Position numbers and translations under genes: made by a program
The notes under the pieces: generated by a model
What the model was told of the DNA's origin: nothing
What the model saw: only the letters and a program-made list of their open reading frames with translations
Database searches by the model: none
Source: Varroa destructor
Taxonomy: Eukaryota > Arthropoda > Arachnida > Mesostigmata > Varroidae
Reading direction: 5' to 3'
Length of the DNA stretch: 64,000 bases
NCBI RefSeq assembly: GCF_002443255.2
Contig: NW_019211458.1
Location: forward strand, 11,182,402-11,246,401
In this document: positions 1 to 12,758 of the stretch, piece after piece
Layout of the letters: every line of letters begins with the position of its first letter
Position numbering within the stretch: position 1 is the stretch's first letter

Positions 1-895
1 ACTAGTCAAGTCTGCACGCAACGTATCGTAAACGTTGCTAGAGCTGTTTCTGAGAGGAGCGGCACGTGTATACGTGCACGCATACATGTACATATATAGG
101 ATCATTTACTTTCGATGTATCCATCTTTCAAACTATAACGAAGTCCAGTATGTGCATGATGTACTGTTCATAAGAACTCGTCAAGAGTGTTATTTTACCA
201 TGGATTTTATTCGGACTTCTCGAAAAACAGATATCGAGGCCTTTTATTTATAAGGTTTATACAGTGCGAATGTAATTTATATGAAAAATTATCATCTCGG
301 TATATTTGTATTGCTGCTTGACTGGATCAGCAAAACTGATTCATAGAAGAATATAAAACCCACGAACAATCACTATGAGCTAAAATAATTCCATACTGCG
401 GACTCTGGACACAAAATATTAATGTTTGTATAAATATTAATGATCACCGAAAGGCGTCAAAAGACTTTCTATAGGCGAAACTGAATGAGTTCGATTTGTG
501 CAATGTGTAATTCCAACGACGCCGACAACTATCGAGACAACGTTTTTTCTTTAAACACACCGGCCTTTCCCAGGGAGTTTTTCAAAGTGCGAAGTTTAAT
601 AATGTTCACACATAGGTCTAAGCCTTTTACGAACAGGCGATTAATAGGACATTTCCAATATACCGTATTGAATATTAAGCCACATCTCGCTTTGAGCCTG
701 TGACAACGCCTCATAGAGGTTGCTCAAGTAAAATTATATTTAAGACATGAATGCCAATATTACCTCTTGCAATATATTATCTTCGTATTGTGCTTTTCGA
801 TGAAATTGATAAATTAGAAATAAATACCTATATGTATCTATATTCTTATCCCTCTAGCAGTATAGTATTCTTGTACTTGTATACTAATATTCACC

Positions 896-912
896 TTTTT
901 TTTTTTTTTTTT
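896..912. repeat. poly(T) run, 17 nt
   Basis: An uninterrupted run of 17 T. It is a simple mononucleotide repeat, with no retroelement body seen next to it. Confidence 0.9.
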
Positions 913-3900
913 GTCATTAAGAAACGATGTACCATCGAAATAACCATACAGGTTGCACGTAAATAAATTCCTCTGACATATTAAATATTGACGTATCTCA
1001 AAACAAAAGACAAATTCATCGTTGTATCGGAAGGATGCTGAACATCGACTAAACAGAAAATAGCATGCCGAGGAAGTAATAGACCAACCTTTACAACTAT
1101 AAAATAGGTTTTCTGCTTGTAGGAAAAAAAATTATTATCTGACAGCATATCATACAGTGTAAATGCAAACTTCAAAATCAAGAAAAAAAAAAATCGAATC
1201 ATTGCAGTTCCGCATCATATATAACAATATGAATGCAACATAAATTGTCAACAGAAGTGTGTCGTGACAACGGATGAATTTCAGAGGCAAACAGCTGCGA
1301 GTAAAATTGATATCTGAGCACAGTTATTGTTGTTATTGAGATTTCTGCCATCAACACAACCTCAGAGATATAAAGTTAACCCCCTGATTAGACCTACGCA
1401 GTAAATTAATAAATCAAAAATAGTTGTTAAAAAAGTATTGAAGATATCAGAGTATCCTGAATAGTTACCTCTTATACGTAAGCTTCCGCAACGAAGCACA
1501 ACAAGAAAGACAACTCCTAAATTCTAGAAGATGCGGATATTTTCCGATGTGGAAAAAATTGAGTAAATAATGTAAAATGTGTAGAGAACACTGTGTATTC
1601 GCGTTATATTTGATTTCAAAATACGTTGTCTTACGAGTCAAGCCAACAAAAGGTTGGGACACCTTTTTGGAACGCTGGTGGGAGGCAAACCTAGAGTGTA
1701 CATCGCAGTAATCCTCAATCGAGATTCAGTACATCATGGAAACGATGTATGTACAGTGACGTTAAGGTAGGCATTATTTATCATGTAAATAATTGTGCCG
1801 TCATGCTTAAATATCTCATACGATATCGACTTCCATAAGCACTTTTTTTTTAATTCTGATAGTTTAAAATAAGGAACCTTTTGAAAGGATGTGATTATTA
1901 CGGATCACGATCAATGGCTTTACACCAATATGAAGCAGCAAAAGGAATAGATATTTCTCTGAGGTAATTGATTAGTTCTGCATCATAAAAAGACTATGAT
2001 TTATAACTGGAAATGTCTTATATACAGGAAAACGCCTGAGAAAAACGAGATGGTCAACAAGGTTCGTATATGGTCTACTTACGTCGAGTACACACGAGAG
2101 AAAATCTCGTAAACGAGGTAAGTTAAAGACTCCGCGCCATATTTCGATTCAAAATTACTTTCTTGTAAAAATAAGACACACGATATGAAAGAATAGTATA
2201 CACCTTGTTGCCAGCCTCTCATAACTACGTGTTTTAATTCACTATGCCAGAAACAATGCATCAGAGCCCAAAATTTAAATGACCATAAACCAGTTTGGAT
2301 GGCCAAAAGAGAAATACTTCGTCTGCTAATGATGAACAGCAAGAGAATTAGAGGGTAACACATACATATGGTAGAAATATTATAAGGCAGAGAAATTTTG
2401 CAAAGCTAGTGCAAGGTGAGAATCTCGATAATCTTCAATTCTGTAATCAGATTTAACTTTAGCGTGCTTAAAACTGACGTCATTAGGGTAATATGTACCT
2501 ACTTCGTTTAAAGACATCATAAACTTTAAAAAAATTATGCTCTGTCGTAATAATTATAATTCATGGGGGACGAATTCGAAAGTACTAAACGGACGAAGCA
2601 CCAATGACGTAATTTAAATGCGTCACAAAATTATGCCGTTCACCTGGTCCGAACCATAATCTACGCATACCGACGACGGTTTTTTGTAAATCCGTTTTTT
2701 TACAGTATTAGACACTGCTGGTATCCAAGCACGTAGCGGCTTCTAAATTTTACAGCTTAGTAAACTAAACTATGTACAGATGACCGAGATATACCTGCGC
2801 TGGTGCCACTGAGTAATTGTTTCCTATGGTAAAGGCCGTTCAAAAGTGTGGGACATTTAATACAGAGACAAATATATAAATGTCACATGGGGGACATTAG
2901 TGAATATTTGATAAGAGCATTTTTCTTTGAAGGGCTATAAAATGTATACCATATAGTGAACAGTTTTGCAATGTAATTCGTAATGCGACAATTTTTAACC
3001 CCCAGAACTTGCGGTTCGCAGTTAATGAACATGGTAGAAACGTGACATGGTCATGTTCATATGTACATAACCCTCACGTCATCGAAGTTAAAGTTTACTC
3101 GGGATAACCAACCGATATAAGGCACGAGTATAAACGATTATCATTTGAAGCTCTTTCATATTTTCGGCCACGGGAGCATAATCTTGATAAGCTCAGCCAC
3201 TCGAAAATTTGTGCCCAGTGCTCAATTGCAATACGCCTACAAACAAGCTTTCTTCAAATCGGTGCGCTTTAAAATCCCTGTTCAATGAGGCGACGCCGAA
3301 TAAGATCTTAAATCTGTTCATTCACGCAGATTGAGGTAATCCTTTTGTGGGATTTCTTTCTCCATACATCATCCTCTGAATCGCCCCCACTTCTTCGGTA
3401 AAGCTTCTAAAGGAAATCCGGTTGAAAAAATCGACCGACCCGCGCAAAACTGCTTATGCTCTTTAGACTAGTAGCACTTCGTTTTCTCTTAACTATCTTG
3501 TATATCCGTACCTCCCAGTTGATTATATGAGCCAGTTATCGTAAATACCTCAATGTGAGGTTTATTACTACCGAACGATTCTCAGAAAAGGGATACGTCA
3601 GCATAAAGCAGATCAAGTCAAGTGGTATTGTCATTTGGCTTGCAGTTTCTTCAGAAGTGTTTCATTATGTATTTTTAAAAGCGATAAGTACACCTAATTT
3701 TCTAACTAGACACGGTTCAGATTTTACGTCCGTCCATCTAAGCCGTTACGCATTGTTTCAGATGGCTGGCCCTTTCCAACACGAAATAAAACGCGGACCC
3801 AATCTGTCGGTTGTAAACAGAATGACTAATAGAGTTGTCGTTATACTATTGTAAGTGTTAACTGTAATGTTTTAGGTAGCTGCTAGCCAAAGAAGATTAG

Positions 3901-4176
3901 ATGGGCTGCGTTAAAGGGTTTAGTAACATTTTGTTGTCCTTTCTTATGTTGAAGTAAATAATTATAAAAAAAAAAGTAAGACTAATCTTATGATCCTATG
4001 TGAACCCGATTTATGTGCGCCCGTTGTTTCATTCGAGTTTGGGAGTACCCCCTGATCAAATTGCCATACTATTCTTGGATCGACCGTGTATTCTCTACGA
4101 TAAGTAGTGACCCACAGAGCTGTGTTTAGGTGATTATCAAATCATTCGAAAAATATCTGCACTGTTGTATGTGATA

Positions 4177-4210
4177 GGTTAGACGAAATTAAATCTAATT
4201 TCGTCTAACC
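4177..4210. repeat. perfect 34-nt hairpin (15-bp stem, 4-nt loop)
   Basis: The left arm GGTTAGACGAAATTA is exactly complementary to the right arm TAATTTCGTCTAACC, separated by the loop AATC. It has the same 15/4/15 layout as the hairpin at 17341-17374 but an unrelated sequence. A 9-base direct repeat CAAATCATT lies at 4138-4146 and 4210-4218. It is too short for a normal microRNA precursor and no gene is next to it. Confidence 0.9.
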
Positions 4211-4924
4211 AAATCATTTAGTCGGATCAGACTACGGAGACCTTGCTAGTAAGGAGCCAAGCCTCAGCTTTCGCTGGGATCAGAAAGGTGTAACTGGCAC
4301 ATTCGTATTCGGTATTTGTGCTATACTAACAGTAAACGTAAGCGTCCTTCGCAAAGCTTTGCCATCTTTTAGAGCAACCACCTATGACAAAGCTACTATT
4401 TATGATACCCAGCAAAGATGAACGCATCAGGTATATGTATATATAGGTATACACTTTACGCCTTTATGTAATCTACGTATGCTGCTGGCGCTAGCAGCGC
4501 TTAGCGTCAGCTTGGAGGGTTCATTGCCTCTTTAGAGGCAACTTTTCAACGAAAAGCCTGCTCGAGCACCATCTTCGACGGACAAGTGTAACAGCCAACC
4601 CTTGGCAGGCCGTTTGCCAAGACCTGCGCCGCGACGCTTGCGTGTAAATGCGTGTGAATCTCCGAGTACCCGAACAAAGTGGCGTACAAGAATAATATAT
4701 CAACATTTTCGCGCATCTTGTACGACAAAGCCTTGTTACACATTTTCAACTTAATATATATAAAAGGTAGGCAAGGGAATGCCTGGCAGCCTGTGATGCT
4801 TTCAGGCACAACGCTCTACTATAGCGGACAAGCATGCAGCCGTGCAGTAATGTACTTTGATATATTAATACAGTATCTTTATCAGGGCTGCTAAGAACGC
4901 TGTGTTAAGGGTGTTGTGTGTGCG

Positions 4925-4928
<4 letters not shown>

Positions 4929-4960
<32 letters not shown>
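4929..4960. repeat. (TA)16 microsatellite
   Basis: Sixteen uninterrupted TA units. Length is likely to be polymorphic. Confidence 0.95.
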
Positions 4961-4962
<2 letters not shown>

Positions 4963-7900
4963 CACGAGGATCGAGCATGATGTAGAAAGATCGAGGTGTA
5001 TTTTATTTATTTAACAGTTGTTCTCCTTTTGGCTTCGGTGAGGGTTCTAATATACGTCCGAGTATAAGTATATAATTATGAGCTTATTCCGCACTAAAAG
5101 GAAATAAAAAGGTGATCAATAAACTTCTTATCGTCTAGCCCTATATGAACCAACGTCTTCGTAACTTTACAGGCGTCAGCACGGCGAGGTGTTGCGAGCG
5201 TTAAACGGCAAGTACGCCGACTCGCAAACGTTGAGTATTGCTTTTGGTAGCCATATCATACTTTTTTAGATGTCTTTTGCAAAATAGAACGGGTATGATA
5301 CTGTACGAAGCATACGAACATTTGTAACTAATAAAAACCTTTAATTTTATCTAAGCATATGGAACCTGTCAATAGCATCGTAGCGTTTTTATACTATACC
5401 ATTTGATTCTTTATTGGCCTGCAAATCAAAGGACGTTTTCACTGTGTTTGCAATCTAGCATCATACAGCATCTCGACAAATAAAATGTTCGGTTCTGGCG
5501 AGCTTATCTATTGCTTAATCTGTTGGCTAAGAAAAGTAGTCCTCTCGCAACGTTCGGTTTTCCAAGAATCGGATGAGAAATTTTTTTATTCTTTCATTCT
5601 CTTTCGAATTCAGGTTTCATCCAGAAGATATGGATAAATATTAAATAAACAAAAAGTTATTGCAGTATACTTTACCTTTGTATATTGCTAGGCAACACAC
5701 AAGGGTAAAGCAACTACAGATTTTTTAAATTTAATCTACAATTATTACACTTGTTTGTATTGTAAACAAAAAAAGCTCTAAGGTTTCGGACGATGCTCTA
5801 ATTTGCGTTTATTTATGTAAGTACAATTCGCATAAGGTTCTGACCATTTAAGCAAAACATATAAAATTTTAGTGAACGGTGAGATATGATCTTTTTAGAA
5901 CGACTATAGATGTCATACAGAGGCAAATTTCGACAAGAGTTACTTTTCGCATATTTTAATCATTGCGACTAGTGCCTAAAGGACCTACCTCCAATCTATT
6001 AACCCGCTTAATCTCTCTATTTTTCGGGCTTTATGTCCGGTATCGCTGTCAGGCATTTTATCAGACGACTGGATTGCAGCACGAAACAAAATGCCCGGGT
6101 TGGAATCCAGACCACAACGTGTTCCTAGGCCAGTAAGCTATCACTTCATCTATTTCATGGATATCTATCCCGTTTCTTCTCTCAATATTTAGCAAAAAAA
6201 TACGCTCGAAAAAAAAATTTGCAGAACTTTCAGTTTTTGAACAAGAAAAACAATCCAATTACAACACTTTCATAAACCTGACCTTGTTATTGCTTTCTAA
6301 AGTGAAACCCAAAGTATAAAACGAGCTCGGGACCGGCGAGATGCTCGCTATAATTTTGAAACGAAAACTCTAATGCCTACTACGTACCAGTTCTATAGGT
6401 ATGTATACAAGCTCTCTGAATTGTACTTAGTTGAATACTCTAGAACTATAATGTTTTCTACACACATCTACCATTAATGTCATTACCAGGCTAAAATGTC
6501 TCTCGGAACGTTCTACCGAATCGTCAATGCATATATACATATGACATATACAATCGCAGTAGACGCAGCCGCAGTGTTTTCAAACTGTAATCAATCGTCC
6601 TCAACATCTACGCGCAAAGAAAGGTTTACTCAAAAACACGAACGTATTATAGCATACTAAGGCAAGGCTCTCGCTGATTGCAACAGGTAGAGACGTGAAC
6701 AGAATTATGTAGCTAGTCTGCCCGTACAAAAACAGATTGGACGGTTTTCCTTGATGGATTTTGAAAGCATTTAGATATCGACTATCTAACATGGACTGTG
6801 CATAAGGCGAAACTGAAACAGGGATTCAGATCTGAAATGGCCGACGGCTGAATCTAATGGAGGGTTACGGGTTGTATATACATCTGTGTTAGTGCGCATC
6901 AGTTGAGAACGAAATGCATAGGAAAAGTTCACGACTACTCGGGTCGAATTTGTCGACTTGACACATTTGGACGGATTGAGGAGTATGGACTGATACGAAA
7001 GACACTGAAACCTTCCAATTGGACGCCTAGTGCCCAGCAATTACTGTGAACTTCGGGCTTGCTAGGATGCCGTCAATTCAGCTTTATTGGATTGAATGGC
7101 AAGAGTCAGCAGCTGACTACATACAAAAATCTATACGAACACAATCCTTGTCCTGAGTCCTGAGAAGAACTAGATCAAAGCCGCAGATTCGTACAATCTA
7201 GGAATGTAACGTAAACCTTTCTAACCATGCTTATTGTCTATGTACCGTATAATACAAATAAAAACCACTAATTCTATTAAGGTAATTTATCATCTATACA
7301 GATCTTATTTATTCAATAATGTCAACCAGATAGACTATAATTAGTCAAATGTATGTATTATATTTAAATTTCTATAATTCACATATGAAATGAATGCACT
7401 TGAACGGAACTTGTCAGTTGCTAAAGCACTCACTTTCTACTATTCTAAACAAAGGATTAGATGAATTGAAGATAAAAAAAGCTGTACCTTAATTTCGGAT
7501 TCAGCATGTTCAGAACCTCGCCTTGATTACTTTCATAAAGCCATGATGACGTATTTGTTTTCTATACGTTAGGACTGATGACACGATGAACAACAAGCTT
7601 ACGTAATATATATATATATATCAATCCGTTAGCGTTTATCGATCGGGTTGAAGGGAACACGAAGGCGGCTGCATAGGAGGGAATGCTGTGGTCAATAAAG
7701 CATACATAAACCCCTTCGACGAAAACAACAAACGAAAGCCAGAGTAACCGTTTCCTCAGCGGCATAATAAAGTATCGAAAGTGGCTGGCACGGCCTTTAT
7801 CTTATTGGCTCTTTGTCGCAGGTTTGTTCTAACAGTTTTACACCTCCTACCGGTCCTCCAAAAGCTTTATAAGTGGACCTTAGGGAGCGAATTCATGCTA

Positions 7901-10900
7901 CTTACAAAGACACAAACTTTAGTAGTCATTTAAAATTATTATCTCATGCTTGCACACACCCGACAGAAATAATATGCATTTATGGTGCAGTTGCATTGGC
8001 ATGTTGTGCCGTTCATTTTTACGGAACAACCACTAATCGTCTTTTCGTTATAAACCCAACTTCTTACCCGATGTACTTTCTTGTAAGGATGCTAAGTCCA
8101 AAAAACGCTTTTTATTCTCAACGGTTTTTATTCTACAACACACAGGTTATCCTTAAGAAAACACTTAACAAAATGTGGACAACGTTTGTGGACGGCGCAG
8201 CAAAAACAAAAACCCACTTATTTCTTAGAATACGAATGGATCGATAATTTAATGAAATTTTTTTTTGAGAGCTGCAATTTATTCGATGATGTGGACTGAC
8301 ACGCATGCTTTAATAAGCTAACTTAAATCTGCGGTATCGTTTACTTTCGGTCACTTATCACGAGTGAGCTGTGAATAAAAGGGGGGAAGTAATTAGCTTT
8401 CTCCCTCCTGTCGACATCACTCGAAATTTGATATAACCGTATGATTTTAAATCTGATCTTTGTATCGCAAACGCCGTCATGTATGACTGATAGCTCTGTT
8501 TAAAGGTTCTTTCGACCTGACAAGTCTTTTAAGGATAAAAAGCAAAAAATTTTACAATGTCACCGCATTTATTGGTTAAATGATGTATTGCGATCTCAGT
8601 CAGTAAACAGAAAGGCAGATCTTTTGTGGAGTTCGAGCACTGACATGTCCGATTCGTATACTATTAAAGCGATTTTCGTAAGTCTAGGGTCAATTATTAA
8701 AGTTGATTACATCTAAACTCAGAACTTTTAAATGAGCGCTATATATAAAAACCAGCATTATGCTTACCAATTAACAACCATTATTAAACAAATTTGATTA
8801 TCGTCGTCAAAAAATTAAGTTTAAAAAGTGAAGTGTTACTTGAAAATTACAATTTTACACTAACCGGCAGCTGCGAGTAGGATGTTATCGACATAAAGCG
8901 ATGAGTACACGACGAAAAACAAGCATTTCGCCGAATGACGGAGTTCAAGAGCCTTTGACGTAAATCTTTCATAAACAATATTTCCTGTAATGTAATATTG
9001 AGATTTGGATAACATGACTTCAATAAGTGACTGAAAAAAAACATTACGTAAAAAGCACAAAAATCAATAGAAAACAGTGGAAACTAGCTCCACACCGCTC
9101 ATTCATATATTATTACACAAGAACACTGCTATTCACTATCAATCAATAAAGAATAGTCCTTTTTTTCAGATCCAAAGTACACGGCTTAGCATTTGTCCCA
9201 ACGCAAAAACTTGGACTCACAAAATCGTCTATCTCTATTTAAAGCCAGTGTTTATAGGCCTGGGAGCGTTCAAAAGATATGCGCGTACACTATTACTCCT
9301 TCACGGCTTCCTGCTGGACTAGGCCGTACCCAAAGCTTGCCACTGCTTTACCTCATTCATTTCTCGTTCACCTAATCTCACTCATTATCGATTTGAGGAT
9401 AACCGGTTATTTATCCGACATTAATTTAATAAAACATTATGCAGGCCTACTTACCGATCCACATGTTTTCAGCTCTAGAAGCTTCACGCAACTGGTCGAG
9501 CAAGCTGCTCGTTTGTCGCTCTTCGTCACACCAAATGCTACCACACTGAGAAAGCTAAGGAGGGGGCATACACGAAACGTGACAAAACCTCTTTTCCTCG
9601 GATTGTCACTAAAGGCGAGGCGTTACCGAGACAGAGTCTTCACTAGTCTTTTATAATGCCAGACAGAAGGAACTTTAATGGGTCTTATAAACAGACCGGG
9701 GTCGTAGGTGTTCGATTTCAGTATTCCGGTTGGCACATTATCGTTTTCCGTTTGCACTGGCCTCTAGTGGCTTGACATAACATATATCGAATATGCTCGG
9801 CCTTCATAATTATAGCTAGAACTAGACGTCGGCTAACATAAATTAGGTATTAATGCTCATTCATTTCTCAGTGAGGCAACTGACTACATAGGGTAAAGGG
9901 TGTAACTAGTACCAGTTTTAGCCATGTTGTGTGTTCTAATAGTTTTAATCCCAGAAGATCTTCCTAGAAGAGAACAATGCAAAAATCCTACAAAGCTATT
10001 ATTACATCTGACGGCATTCTCGCCGACCGTTTCGGAGACGTTTTTTGCATGGAAGAAAACTATAATTCGAATAGGCAGCTTTTTGAAGTACGCGATCTTT
10101 CTTTGGACATGCGTAGCTGTTTGCAGTCAGTCGTAGATTTCCATGTCGCTACAGAGTCAGCACGGACATAAAGCCGAACTGACAAAGCGTGCAACACTTT
10201 CGCGTGTCCATAGTTTCAGGTACAAGTAGTCAATCATCAGTATACTGCAGTAGGCCTTGTTCTTGGCCCGCGAAAGAAGCATTTCAATCTTAGCAAAATC
10301 GATCTTGCCGGTTTACGTTGTAGGTCTTACTTACCCTATAGCAGTTTTCCCTTATTCGTCATAGATGCGTCATTTGTTTGATGAACCTCCAAATACAGTT
10401 GAATGCCGCCGTAATAAATGCGTCCATTTGTATTTAACGAGACTCGTCATGGTTGCTAACTCAGGTATAGCGGTAGTTCGCGAATAATTGTCTTAGATAC
10501 TGCTAAACGTTATACTTAACGATTACGCATATCCTCACTCCTGAACTCTAATCCACACGATTTGTTTTTCTATAAAGAGTTGCTTTAATATAATAGTAAC
10601 GCTTGCACATAAATAGAAGCGCATATAAATATAGATGGATATTACCGAATATTACACCTGTACCTTTCGTTCACAGGATTAATTTCAATTCTAGAGATTT
10701 TGTTAACGCGATTATCGATGAACTACTGCAGTTTGAAGAACGGACAGTTGTTCGCCCTGAATCGCTTACTCCATGGACACACAATGAGTACGATCGGAAG
10801 CATGCTTCATCACACGAAGTTCGACTTGTAATATAAGGAGACTCTCATTGCAGTGACCCCATTGTATTGTCTTCGCTGAGATGAGATAGTACGCGCATAC

Positions 10901-11045
10901 TTCTGATGGCTTTATACACTCCGCCGCAGTTTGAACAAACCTATCTAATTGGCTGTCAAAATCCGACACAAATGCTTGTTCGTAACAGAAGAGAGACCTA
11001 GCTCATCACATCCAAATCACACGTAACTTAAATACATTGAGTTGA

Positions 11046-11058
11046 CCCCCCCCCCCCC
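11046..11058. repeat. poly(C) run, 13 nt
   Basis: Thirteen consecutive C, notable only because the surroundings are AT-rich. Confidence 0.9.
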
Positions 11059-11519
11059 AAACCTGGTATCGAAGCTTACACAGCTATAGTAGACCAAATA
11101 GCGGCAACAATCATTCATCGCATTAAGGTTTCCCATTGTGTGTTGCCAACTGCGTTGCTAGAGTTCCACTTAAGCACATAGTTTACGGTATTTCAAAGCA
11201 CATAGCTCCAAAAATTTTACTCCAACGAGTTGGGCAATACCCGCTTACACAATTTCGTCTCGAAACAATTAGCATCCTAATCGTATGAACTAATTTTTAT
11301 ATGGCACCGAAAAACACGAAACGTGGAAAAATTATGAACACGAAAACATCCCGTATTTCTTGAGTTAGTGTAATTGGTCTAAAAAAAAAACAGGCAAACG
11401 TATGTGGTCAAGGTAATACCGACCACAGTAGACATCGGATGCAAGCTAAGTGTCTGACAGCTTTTTGTCTACTTGCGAATAACTCAACTTAAAAAACAGC
11501 CATAACGAACGAATGTGAA

Positions 11520-11525
11520 TTTATT
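11520..11525 (-). terminator. putative polyadenylation signal AATAAA
   Basis: TTTATT on the plus strand reads AATAAA on the minus strand. It lies about 95 nt past the stop codon at 11621-11623 of the unrecognised minus-strand gene, a normal distance for a 3' end signal. Confidence 0.4.
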
Positions 11526-11620
11526 GTATAAACTAACTATTGACTTCTCTATACTCCATCGTCATGTTCTACCGTAGTCATCATCTACTGTACTGACCGC
11601 TGCAGAAAATTTCCAGATAG

Positions 11621-11885
11621 TTAGGTGAGAAGCATATAGCAATCCTGGGCTTGTTTCTCCAAATTTTTCTGGATATCGGCGATTTTAAGGGCCATGATCC
11701 ACAGTTGGAATGCGACGGCCCTTTCATAAAGAACCCTGCGATCCACAGGGAGCGTCCTATAGAAAATTTGAAGCGCTTCGTCACCCTTAGCGTTGATAGA
11801 ACTCACGCTACTATAGATACAAACGAGCGATCGGACGTCATATGTGCCCTTGTCATGCTCCATGATTCTCACGCCATCCGATAAC
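11621..11885 (-). CDS. unrecognised gene, last exon
   Basis: This 265-nt terminal exon runs from a TATATAG acceptor to TAA and encodes LSDGVRIMEHDKGTYDVRSL through the C terminus QDCYMLLT. Confidence 0.55.
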
Positions 11886-12758
11886 CTATATAGAAAGGAT
11901 AGATGCAAGATTTGCACAATTTATTATCATTGCCGTTAACAACCAACAAGTCTTCGCGCAGCTATCGTCATGTCTGTGCCAAATGCTTTAAACAAACTGT
12001 GACTGCGTGTACTTTTTACACGTACTTTTCTTTTAGGAGACTCTCCCTAGCTCGGAGCTTTAAAGCGAACTTAGCGATGAGCTATTTTAAAACCTTTTAT
12101 TTTTCATTCTGTACATAGCTATACGAAAACGCATGTTTAAAAGCTTGGTTTGCCAATACGTTACTTTACACAATTGCAGGCATTCAATGCTTTTTGGTGA
12201 TGGACATTTTTATTGAAGGCCCCCGTGATAGCTAGGTTTGAAAAACGAAAAGCTCACTTAGAATTCCTATTTGAGATTCCGTGCAGCTAACATACTCACG
12301 CGTCCCTGGGCGCTCATCGTGCTTATTAGAGATACGTTTCGTAGCAACCGAATATGCCACGATTGTTATTTTCTATATCTCTGTGTTTAATGTGTAAGCC
12401 TAGCCGCAGGAGGTGAAGGTCAATAGTGATTATTACATGAAACAATGTACGCATTACTCACTGGCGGCTTCCGTTTGCAATGGCTTTATCGACAATACGA
12501 CAAACGTCATTTCTGAACTTAACCCAAGCCCTGGCGTTATCATCACGTTGGCGGTTCTCCGCAGCAGCGTCTTCCATGCGCAGTTCGCTTTCGGGCTGGT
12601 CAATTTCGCGTTTTCCGAGATGCCGTCTTAAAGCAGCTTCGTGTAACTGGATTGCTTTATCTAAAGGTTCGGGAAGCTTGCTGATTGCCCGAATTGAGGC
12701 ATCTCTGACTTGGGCTAGCTGAACCTGCACCCAGTTGGTATAATTGGCTACACACTGC
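11621..12758 (-). CDS. unrecognised helix-rich protein, last two exons
   Basis: Two minus-strand exons, 12758-12462 and 11885-11621, encode the final 187 residues of a protein that I do not recognise. The upstream exon follows a pyrimidine-rich acceptor ending TTCAG and ends at a GTGAGT donor in phase 2. The downstream exon follows TATATAG, enters in the matching phase (CA+G gives Gln) and ends in TAA. A polyadenylation-like AATAAA follows about 95 nt later. The translation is rich in charged and helix-forming residues (for example IRAISKLPEPLDKAIQLHEA and IADIQKNLEKQAQDCYMLLT) and has no visible signal peptide or membrane segment. Entry is in phase 2, so at least one more 5' exon is needed. 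I did not find one with a compatible phase; an open stretch at 14783-14565 was tested and does not match. Coding status is likely; function is unknown. Confidence 0.55.
12462..12758 (-). CDS. unrecognised gene, penultimate exon
   Basis: This 297-nt exon begins in phase 2 (the first base G completes a codon) and ends in phase 2 at a GTGAGT donor. It encodes NWVQVQLAQVRDASIRAISK and a charged helical stretch ending AIANGSR. Confidence 0.55.

Larger units (their letters stand above)
1..11519. other. gene-poor region, no supported gene
   Basis: Nothing here could be supported as a gene on either strand. The longest open frames (7873-8247 plus, 124 codons; 9279-9656 plus, 125 codons) have no recognisable domain, no splice context and AT-driven composition. 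The stretch holds a 17-T run, a TA microsatellite, a 13-C run and one perfect 34-nt hairpin, listed separately. It lies downstream of the minus-strand gene ending at 11621, so it is probably intergenic or a long intron of something outside the window. Confidence 0.5.

Noticed and set aside
7873..8247. 124-codon open frame on the plus strand
   Set aside because: It starts at GTG, has no ATG in a good position, no domain and no splice context; it fits chance in AT-rich DNA.
9977..10171. Coding-looking frame (MQKSYKAIITSDGILADRFG...) on the plus strand
   Set aside because: It has a plausible acceptor (CTTCCTAG) but no partner exon of matching phase and no family resemblance; too weak to call.
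10669..10836. Possible terminal exon RINFNSRDFVNAIIDELLQF... on the plus strand
   Set aside because: An acceptor TTCACAG is present and the frame ends in TAA, but no upstream exon or polyadenylation signal could be linked.
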